From positions 62,001 through 126,000 of the forward strand of contig CANXME010001998.1 in assembly GCA_948144175.1 (NCBI GenBank): 64,000 bases of DNA, read 5' to 3'. The position numbers and the translations under genes were made by a program. The stretch is from Closterium sp. NIES-65 (Eukaryota; Streptophyta; Zygnematophyceae; Desmidiales; Closteriaceae). Below the pieces are notes generated by a model. That model saw nothing but the letters and a program-made list of their open reading frames with translations. It searched no databases and was not told where the DNA came from. This document shows, one piece after another, positions 56,520 to 63,300 of the stretch. How positions within the stretch are numbered: position 1 is the first letter of the stretch; each line of letters opens with the position of its first letter.

Positions 56520-57440
56520 GTGACAGAGGCGCTGCGCTCACCTGACAGGGCGGTTCGGGCAGCTCGGCAGCAACTGCGGCTCGGCGGCACCCGCAGCTCG
56601 GCTCTTCAGCTGCTCAGGCGGCTCGGGTGGCTCGGGCGGCTCGGGCGGCTCGGGTGGCTCTGGTGGCTTGGGCGGCTCGGGCGGAATGGGCGGCTTGGGC
56701 TGCTGAGCGGCGCGGGCGGCTCGGCTGCGTAGGTGGTTCGGGCGGGGCCGTAGGTAGGGCGATGGGGCCGGGTCGAAGGTAGGGCGACGGGGCTGGTACG
56801 CATGTAGGGCGACGGGGCCGGGGCCGGGCGCAGGTAGGGCGATAGGGCCGGGTTGAAGGTAGGGCGACGGGGCCGGGGCCGGGCCGTAGGTAGGGTGACG
56901 GGGCCGGGGCCGGGCCGTAGGTAGGGCGACGGGGCCGGGTCTAAGGTAGGGCGACGGGGCCGGGCCGTAGGCAGGGCGACGGGGCCGGGGCCGGGCCGTA
57001 GGTAGGGCGACGGGGCCGGGTCGACCGGTAGGGCGACGGGGCCGGTGCGCAGGTAGGGCGACGGGGCCGGGGCCGAGGCGCAGGTAGGGCGACGGGGCTA
57101 GGGCCGGGGCTGCAGGTATGGCGACGGGGCCAGGGTCGCAAGGGGGGGGTGTGACGGGGCCGGGGTCGCAGGTAGGGCGACGGGACCGGGGCGCAGGTAG
57201 GGCGACGGGGCCGGGGCGCAGGTAGGGCGATGGGGCCGGGGCGCAGGTAGGGCGACGGGGCCGAGGCGCAGGTAGGGCGACGGGGCCGGGGCGCAGGTAG
57301 GGCGACGGGGCCGGGGTCGAAGGTAGGGCGACGGGGTCGCTAGGGCGACGAATCAGGGGCCGCTAAGGCGGCGCGACTTGGCCGCTAGGGCGGCTCGACG
57401 AGGTCAGAGAAGGGAGCGCGACTCGGGCAGAGCGCGCTCC
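56520..57440 (-). repeat. GC-rich tandem-repeat leader of element K
   Basis: 56600-56740 repeats 9-bp GGGCGGCTC units. 56750-57340 repeats a unit of about 22-25 bp containing GGTAGGGCGACGGGGCC, over twenty copies. On the sense strand this is GGCCCCGTCGCCCTACC, close to the 21-bp unit of J. Confidence 0.9.
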
Positions 57441-57449
57441 GGGCAGCGG

Positions 57450-58318
57450 CTGATATACGCCATTCCCTTTTTGCCCGGCTTCATTTCAACTGTTGTCAGC
57501 TGTGCCATTAGTCGACTCTGATTGACGCTGTCTGTTGCGTGATACATGTTCTTCAAGTGGTTGTACGCCAGCTCGGCGGAGTTGCCGTATCCCCGATAAG
57601 ACCGAATGTTCTGCTGCTGGTTTGGAGTCATGTTCCTCAGTAGAATCGTGTAAGCCATCATTGACTGATACGTGTACTGCTGCTTGTCGTATTGCGTTCC
57701 GTGTGTTGGGTATGGCAGGGACCCGTTGAAGAATCCAAGTATCTGCGCGCCTTCCATCATCAGCTCGAATTCAAATGACCAGGTATAGAAATCCTTTCCG
57801 TCAAAAGGTGTTGACGTTTGCAATTTCAGAACGTGTGCGAACTGCGACTGAACCTGAAGTGCGTCCAATGTCTTTTCTTGTTCAGGTGAAGGCTGCTGAT
57901 GCGGCATGAAGCTTATGGAACCGCGCTGGGGCTCATACGGAGCAAAAGTAGACTGCTGCTGATTTCCGCGCGCATAGGATGAGCCGTCGAGGCTCATTGA
58001 TGTAACGTCGTTGTTGTTGTTGCTGTTGTTTGACTGCGCAGGTGCCGTTTGCTGATGCTATTCGTAGAAGGACATGAAGTAGAAGAACTTCTCCATCATG
58101 CTTGGGTCGAAGCCCGCAGTTTGATTTGTGGGAGTTTCAGTGGACCCAGCTGCTGGTCTTGTTGCCGTGCCCTCCTCTGTCTGTAGGCCAGAGGCAGGAG
58201 GTGGAGTAGGAGTAGTGTCGGGAGAGCCGTTAGAGGAGCTTCTCTTCTTCTGCATTGCCATGCCTTCTGATGTTATAGGTGCTTTGGAAGTAGTTGAGTT
58301 TGCCCTGATAGCTCTCAT
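57450..58318 (-). pseudogene. Element I gag, N-terminal part
   Basis: ATG at 58318 reads MRAIRANSTTSKAPITSEG, a Pro/Thr-rich stretch and PSMMEKFFYFMSFYE, then TAG at 58058-58060 before HQQTAPAQ, then in the same frame NNNNDVTSMSLDGSS, LQTSTPFDGKDFYTWSFEFE (the usual copia gag core) and KGMAYIS where K interrupts. The single TAG sits in a Gln-rich context. Confidence 0.88.
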
Positions 58319-58322
58319 ACCA
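58311..58322 (-). other. Primer binding site of element I
   Basis: Minus-strand TGGTATGAGAGC abuts the 5' LTR; one mismatch from the initiator-Met site TGGTATCAGAGC. Confidence 0.82.
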
Positions 58323-58778
58323 TGTTGGGCTGAGAAAAGCCCTTAGGATCTTTGCAAGACTAAACTCTGGGTAGGAATGTTGTAATTGCGGAAGAGTTCA
58401 ATAAGAAGTGTTGAACCACCTTGCGCTAGTATGTGAGGGCAAAGTAGATTGATTAAAACAAGGAAATACAAGGTTTTTTATAAGGGTACAAGGAATATGA
58501 AGAGATACAGCTAATAACTGATTTACTGTTGCTGCTGCGGTTCGATACAGTTACGACTCGGGCAGCTGCTCAATAACGAGTCAGTTGTTTGTCCTTGCTG
58601 TCGCGCTGTATTTGTCAGGTCAAAGGTCGCTGACCTTTGACGTTCGCGTAACCTCTAGCAGTTGCTTTTCTTCTCAACCTCCAAGTGTTGACTCGCCGAT
58701 GCTTCGTTGTGCTTCGCCTCGTTTATGACTTAGTGTTTCGACACACAACAGAAGCGCTTAAATTACTAGTTTCCAACA
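58323..58778 (-). repeat. 5' (right) LTR of element I
   Basis: 456 bp, plus strand TGTTGGGCTGAG to TTTCCAACA; close to 39003-39459 with few differences. Followed by GTGCC and the remaining 46 bp of the H LTR. Confidence 0.93.
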
Positions 58779-58783
58779 GTGCC

Positions 58784-58829
58784 AACCCCCATAGTCTAGC
58801 TCACTACCTTTGTCGATTGAATCTCCGCA
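58784..58829 (+). repeat. 3' LTR of element H, right part
   Basis: 46 bp ending TCTCCGCA, matching the end of the left H LTR (34050-34095). Followed by the GTTTG duplication. Confidence 0.92.
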
Positions 58830-58925
58830 GTTTGTGCTCGGAGTGTGTGGTGACTTTGTGCGCTACCTTGAGCCTTGTTTTGTTGCTTGCTCTTGACTGG
58901 TCTTTTGACCGTTGTTTCACTTGCT
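58830..58925 (+). other. Element F 3' tail, right part
   Basis: After GTTTG the tail resumes: TGCTCGGAGTGTGTGGTGAC, CTTGAGCC, TTGACTGGTCTTTTGACC. It stops near 58925 without a polypurine tract or LTR, so F is truncated at its 3' end. Confidence 0.82.
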
Positions 58926-59460
58926 ACTGTATTACCCCGGATAGTAGCGCATATGCGCTTATAATAAATTCGATATTTTTAGGGGGTGCACTTGTAATTG
59001 AGGAAAGGGCATAAAAGCATGCGCTTATAAAATGGAAAAATGAATTTTGTTTGTAAGGGTACCAAATCGAAGCTCTCATTAAGGCGAATTCGCCCATCAA
59101 ATGTTCACGTCAGGTTTCGTGCATGAAATGCAGGCGAAAACAGCAGCGACTCGATTTCCCACTACACAAATCCTGTCCCGGAGCAACGCATCTGCCAACG
59201 CTGACTCGGAAGTTGCCGTGCGGCCCAATCCCCTATCATGCGATGCCAGGCAGGGATAGCTCATCCGATCCCTCTAGAAGGGGGTCGAATATTCCCTGCC
59301 ACCGCAGCATGTGTGCCGCCCATTTTCATCCTCTGCGGGTTCAGGCTGTGGGGGTACCCGTCTATCATTGACGAGGAGGGCGAGCCGCTTCCCCGCAGGG
59401 GTCCCGTCTGAAGTCCATTTCTTCTCATTTCTTGCTTGTTTTGAATCAGTTTAGCATGTT
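58926..59460. other. AT-richer stretch without a gene
   Basis: No coding region seen. A 12-bp palindrome GCGCATATGCGC lies at 58947-58958, and a related ATGCGCTTATAA word recurs near 59020. Possibly the promoter side of the downstream gene. Confidence 0.45.
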
Positions 59461-59483
59461 TTGTCCTCCAAGCTGCGAAAGTC

Positions 59484-59810
59484 ATGGCGGAATTCACTGG
59501 CACCCACTTCCTTTTCAAGAAGAAGCCTAGGCCCGCCTTCCGTGTGCCCGACACCGAGGATGGCACCGAGGCCGGCACTGACACTGGCACCGACACTGGC
59601 GCCGAGGCCGGCAACGCGGCAGATGTGTTTCCCAAGGGTGCCCCGGGCGGCAAGGACGACGATGGTGTGGAGTATTGGTCGCGCGACGGACTTCCCGAGA
59701 AGCTCCCTATTCCTACGTTTCCTCCGGTTAACCGCAAGCACCCCCACCCCTCTTCTGAGAACCGTGATTCCCCACCCCCCCTCTCACAGGCACAAGCCGT
59801 CGTAGCATAA
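59484..59810 (+). CDS. Hypothetical ORF, possible first exon of the transposase-like gene
   Basis: 108 codons from an ATG in good context (GTCATGGCGG): MAEFTGTHFLFKKKPRPAF, an acidic Gly/Thr/Asp repeat (GTEAGTDTGTDTGAEAG) and a Pro-rich end. No family recognised. It precedes the DDE gene by under 50 bases in a different frame; the overlapping frame from 59461 is open for 114 codons, so the frame is uncertain. It may be an exon spliced to the next block, but I could not find a convincing donor-acceptor pair. Confidence 0.35.
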   Translation: MAEFTGTHFLFKKKPRPAFRVPDTEDGTEAGTDTGTDTGAEAGNAADVFPKGAPGGKDDDGVEYWSRDGLPEKLPIPTFPPVNRKHPHPSSENRDSPPPLSQAQAVVA

Positions 59811-60536
59811 GCGCAACGCTTATACCGCGCAGGAGAAGCTGCAGTGGACTGGGCGCATGGATGTGGCGGTGTTGCTGCAGTCGTTGTCGCGCGAGTCAGG
59901 AATCCACCGCAAGTGTCTCGCGGAGTGGAAGAAAGCCGCCGCCATGCTCAAGGAAGCGCACTCAGCGCGGAAGAGGATGCATGGGCGCGGGAGGTCATCG
60001 TGGTACAGGCCGATGGAGCTGAAAGTCTACGCGAGGCTTCTCGAGTGTCGCCGCAAAGGAACTGCCGTCTCCGTCGGTCGCCTGCAGGAGTGGTCGAAGG
60101 AGTACATGAAGGTTCTGTTCCCCGACGTGAAGTGGAAGGGCAGCCAGCGGTGGTCAGAGCGGTTTCGGAAACGGTGGAATCTGTGCGTGCGCATGAAGAC
60201 GAGAATTGCCCAGAAGACCGCCGAGCGTAAGTGCCGAATTACAGTACCGTGTGCTTGTTGTGTTTTTCATTTACACTCGTCGACTAACCACTGCCTCTTA
60301 ACATCGTCCGTGTGTGCGCAGACGTCGCGGAGCTGTGCCAGTCTTTCCGGCAGTACATTTGTAACAAGTGGCGTAAGCGCGGCATCGAAACTCGCTGGAT
60401 TATCAACGCCGACCAGACGCCGTTGTGGCTGGAGATGCCCGCCACGACTACTGTGGACAAGACGGGCGTTCGCTCATTGCCCATCATGAGCGGGGGCTAC
60501 CAGAAGGAACGCGTGACCGTGATGCTGGTGTGCACG
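59809..60536 (+). CDS. Pogo/CENP-B-like DDE transposase gene, two exons, 3' end not seen
   Basis: Exon 1 reads KRNAYTAQEKLQWTGRMDVA (ATG at 59857), GIHRKCLAEWKKAA, ELKVYARLLECRRKG and WSERFRKRWNLCVRMKTR to donor GTAAGT at 60227. A 95-bp intron ends GCGCAG at 60321. Exon 2 (60322-60536) joins in phase: VAELCQSFRQYICNKW, WIINADQTPLWLEMP, GGYQKERVTVMLVCT, then donor GTGAGT. The first half is the helix-turn-helix DNA-binding region of Tc5/CENP-B type, the second the start of a DDE_1 catalytic domain with its first Asp (NADQTP). Such proteins move pogo-type DNA transposons or are domesticated DNA binders. The later catalytic residues are beyond the LTR insertions and outside the window. No lesion in the part seen. 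Confidence 0.8.
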
Positions 60537-60552
60537 GTGAGTCAGAACTAGT

Positions 60553-60649
60553 CAGTGAGAAACAGAAATGAAGAAAAGGAGAGGTTCACTAGTAAGCAGG
60601 GCAGTACATATAGCAAACCCTGATTTGGGTTGTACTCACTATAGAGCAC
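60553..60649 (-). repeat. LTR fragment in opposite orientation to L
   Basis: On the minus strand GTGCTCTATAGTGAGTACAA and CAGGGTTTGC resemble the middle of the B-type LTR (GTGCTCTATAGCGAGTACAA). It ends where the L LTR begins, so L appears inserted into or next to an older LTR. Confidence 0.5.
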
Positions 60650-60782
60650 TGTCAGAACATTATAGCTTACTTATTTGTGTAGGCTATAGTGGGGTATCCC
60701 ATAGGGGGTACAACCCAATTAGGGTTTCCTATTTGTACTCACTTCGTTCATAGTCATTCTCATTCTCGTTCTATTCTTCTCA
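60650..60782 (+). repeat. 5' LTR of element L
   Basis: 133 bp, TGTCAGAACATTATAG to TTCTTCTCA, with GGCTATAGTGGGGTA and AACCCAATTAGGG. Confidence 0.9.
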
Positions 60783-60796
60783 TGGTATCGAGCAGG
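60783..60796 (+). other. Primer binding site of element L
   Basis: TGGTATCGAGCAGG directly after the LTR, identical to J. Confidence 0.82.
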
Positions 60797-60889
60797 TTCC
60801 CCTGTGGGAACTGTGCTTAGGGCCCACCACTACTTCGAACTTACCCGGAGCGCGCTCCGGACTCTCTCTCTTACCGCTGTCGACCGGCC

Positions 60890-61780
60890 CTTAGCCGCCC
60901 GCGCCCCGCCCGTTCAGGCCTCACGCCGCCAGCGCGCCGCCCTAGACGCTAGCGCGCCGCCCGTCCCGGCCCCGTGCAGCCCGCGCGCCGCCCTTAGCAG
61001 CCCGCGCGCCGCCCCTCGCAGCCCGCGCGCCGCCCTAAGCAGCCCGCGCGCCGCCCTAAGTAGCCCGCGCGCCGCTCGCCCGGCCCCAGGCCGCCCACGC
61101 GCCGTCCGCGCGCCGATCTTAGCCGCCCGCCACGCCTCAGGCCGCCCACGCTCCGCCCGCGCGCCGCCCTTAACCGCCCACGTGCCGCCCGTGCGCCGCC
61201 CTTAGCCGCCCGAAGCGCAGCCCGTGAGCCGCCTGTGAGCCGCCCGTGAGCCGCCCGTGCGCCGCCCGTAGCAGCCCGAAGCGCCGCCCGTGAGCCGCCC
61301 GTGAGCCGCCCGTGAACCGCCCGTGAGCCGCCCGTGGGCCGCCCGTGAGCCGCCCGTGAGCCACCCGTCAGCCGCCCGTGAGCCGCCCGTGAGCCGCCCG
61401 TGAGCCGTCCGTCCCGGCCCCGAGCCACCTGTGAACCGCCCGTGAGCCGCCTGTGCGCCGCCCGTGAACCGCCCGTCCCGGCCCCGAGCCACCCGTGAGC
61501 CGCCCACCCAGGTCCCGCTCCCAGCCGCCCTCGCGCCACGCTGTCCCGGCCCTTCGACGCCCGAGCCGCCCGTGCCACCCGCGTCACCCGAGCCGCCCAA
61601 GCCGCCTACGCAGCTGAAGAGCCGAGCTACTTGAGCCACCTTTGTCGCCCGAACCGCCCGAGCCGCCTGTACCACCGAGCGCCCGAGCCGCCCGAGCCGC
61701 CCGAGCCGCTCGAGCCGCCCAAGCCGCCCGAGCCGCCCAAGCCGCCCGAGCCGCCCGAGCCGCCTGAGGAGCCGAGCTAC
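60890..61780 (+). repeat. GC-rich tandem-repeat leader of element L
   Basis: 60960-61080 repeats GCCCGCGCGCCGCC-type units; 61200-61510 repeats the 11-bp CGTGAGCCGCC with variants; 61560-61770 repeats the 9-bp GAGCCGCCC/AAGCCGCCC. Open in all frames from composition only. Confidence 0.9.
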
Positions 61781-61937
61781 GGGTCCTGTGGGGCTGCTGG
61801 TGCTACTGGGCCGGCAGAGCTGCTGTGTTGCCGTGTTGCAGTGCTGCTGAGCTGCCCGACCCGTCCTGTCTGGTGAGCACAGCTCCACTGCTACTGCGTA
61901 CCCCTTCCCCCACTGCTTGCAGTGCTAGTCTGTCGTC

Positions 61938-63300
61938 ATGGCTACCCCTAGTGTCCTAGCTTTTGACGCTGAGGGTCGCGCCATTGACTTTGAGGTCTGG
62001 GTCGACGACCTGAAGCTGTTCTTACAGTGCGATAGGGCAGACGGTCTTTCTCTCTTTGACCTCACCTCTGGCGCCGTCCCTGCCCCTGCTGCTGATGCTG
62101 ACGCCACTGTTCGCTCACAATGGGCCACGCGCGATGCTGCTGCACGTCTTGCTGTGCGTCGCCACCTGCCTACCGCTGAGCGCGCGCACTTTAGCCAGTA
62201 CAAGAGTGCCCAGACCTTGTACGACGCTGTAGTTGCGCGCTACTCCTCCCCTGCCACTACTGCACTGAGCCGCCTCATGCTCCCCTTCCTCTTCCCTGAC
62301 CTTGCCGCCTTTCCCACTGTCGCTGACCTCATTACGCACCTCCGCACTAGTGACACTCGCTACCGCGCTGCGCTTCCTGCTGACTTCTTCGCCAAGAACC
62401 CCCCCCCCCATGTACATCACTCTCTACTTTTTAGTCACTCGCCTTCCTGACTCCCTTCGTGTAGTCCGGGACCACTTCCTCGCGGTCTGTCCCACCACCC
62501 TCACAGTCGACAGCCTCGAGAAGGCCCTCCTAGCGGCGGAAAAGAGCATAGTCGCTATAGGAGCCTCTCGAGGTGACCCCCGCGCCCCCATCTTTGAGGG
62601 GTGTTCTCCTTCCCCTCTCCTGCCCTCTGTTGCCTCTGCCACTGCGGCCGACCTCGTTGGTCTTGAGTCGGTCGGTGCGGCGTCTGACCCTAGCGAGAGA
62701 CGCCGCTCTGGCAAGGGCAAGGGGGGCAAGGGAGCAGGTGGGGCCAGCGGGGGCGGTGGAGGTGGAGGTGGAGGCGGCGGAGGGAGTGGGGGTGGTGGTG
62801 GAGGGGGTGGAGGGGGTGGGGGTGCTAGTGGCGGCAGTGGAGGCGGAGGTAGCGGTGGCGGTGGTGGTGGGAGCGGAGGTGGCGGAGGCGGCGGCGGTGG
62901 AGGCGGAGGCGGGGGCGGTGGAGGCGGAGGCGGGGGTGGCGGTGGTGGAGGTGGTCGAAGTGGCACTTCGCAGCGGAGCAGCACTGGGGGTGGTCACCGC
63001 CAGCAGCAGTAGCAGCGTTCTCGCGACATCCCCACCCCTCAGCAGCTCCGTGAGTGGTACACGCAGCGTCAGCGTGGTGGGGGTTTTGGTCCCTGCACCT
63101 ACCTTCTTCGCACTGGCGACCGCGCTGGAGAGCAGTGTGGGGGTACCCACACCACCCAGCGCTGCTTTGGCCGCTTGACGAACGCTTGGCGCCAGCACTT
63201 CCCGGAGGCCGCGGAGATCCCCCGCTGGGGAGAGCTGTCTAGGGCTGGTGTAGCTATCTTTGATCTTGACTATGATGCTATCCTTGCTGCCTAGATGATG
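61938..63300 (+). pseudogene. Element L gag
   Basis: ATG at 61938: MATPSVLAFDAEGRAIDF, DDLKLFLQCDRADG, RYRAALPADFFAKNP. A C11 run (62399-62409) shifts the frame, which resumes as YITLYFLVTRLPDSL. A Gly/Ser tract of about 75 residues (62740-62960) follows, then TAG at 63010-63012 in a CAG run (Gln in J), the C-x13-C-x3-H-x4-C motif (CTYLLRTG ... CGGTHTTQRC) and DLDYDAILAA, where a deletion creates TAG at 63292. Confidence 0.92.

Larger units (their letters stand above)
50140..57450 (-). mobile_element. Element K: 5'-truncated copia element inside I
   Basis: The 3' LTR is at 50140-50262 and the element extends through RT, integrase, gag and the GC-rich leader to about 57450, where it stops inside the leader: no 5' LTR or primer site. 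The end (CCCGGAGCGCGCTC) corresponds to sequence about 60 bp downstream of the primer site in L. The TGGAG beside the LTR has no partner on the right, and some gag sequence of I is missing at the junction. Confidence 0.92.
39003..58778 (-). mobile_element. Element I: copia element inside the 3' LTR of H
   Basis: LTRs at 39003-39459 and 58323-58778 (TGTTGGGC...CCAACA). Target duplication GTGCC at 38998-39002 and 58779-58783, and H LTR sequence resumes right after, which fixes the outer borders. The minus-strand interior has three pieces: gag at 57450-58318, zinc knuckle through RT at 46903-50139, and the RT end at 39465-39781, separated by K and J. It lacks RNase H and a visible polypurine tract before the left LTR. 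A separate lineage from A/J/K/L. Confidence 0.92.
33046..58829 (+). mobile_element. Element H: copia-type element inserted in F, split by I
   Basis: 5' LTR 33046-34095, interior 34096-37956, 3' LTR 37957-39002 continuing at 58784-58829. Perfect target duplication GTTTG at 33041-33045 and 58830-58834, about 25.8 kb apart because of the nested insertions. The interior has gag, decayed protease-integrase and the end of RNase H, but the RT core is absent. It needed help from another element for its last transposition, or lost RT afterwards. LTRs are rich in GTCGAC. Confidence 0.92.
20366..58925 (+). mobile_element. Element F: old copia element split by G, E and H
   Basis: Four pieces in the same orientation form one element: gag at 20366-21023, protease-integrase at 23081-24501, linker-RT-RNase H-3' tail at 30315-33045, and the rest of the tail at 58835 to about 58925. 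Each gap is exactly an element flanked by a 5-bp duplication, so order and continuity are certain. F is related to A/J/K (same linker, RT and tail) but more diverged. It lacks a recognisable 5' LTR, leader, gag N-terminus and 3' LTR. It is the oldest member of the nest. Confidence 0.9.
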
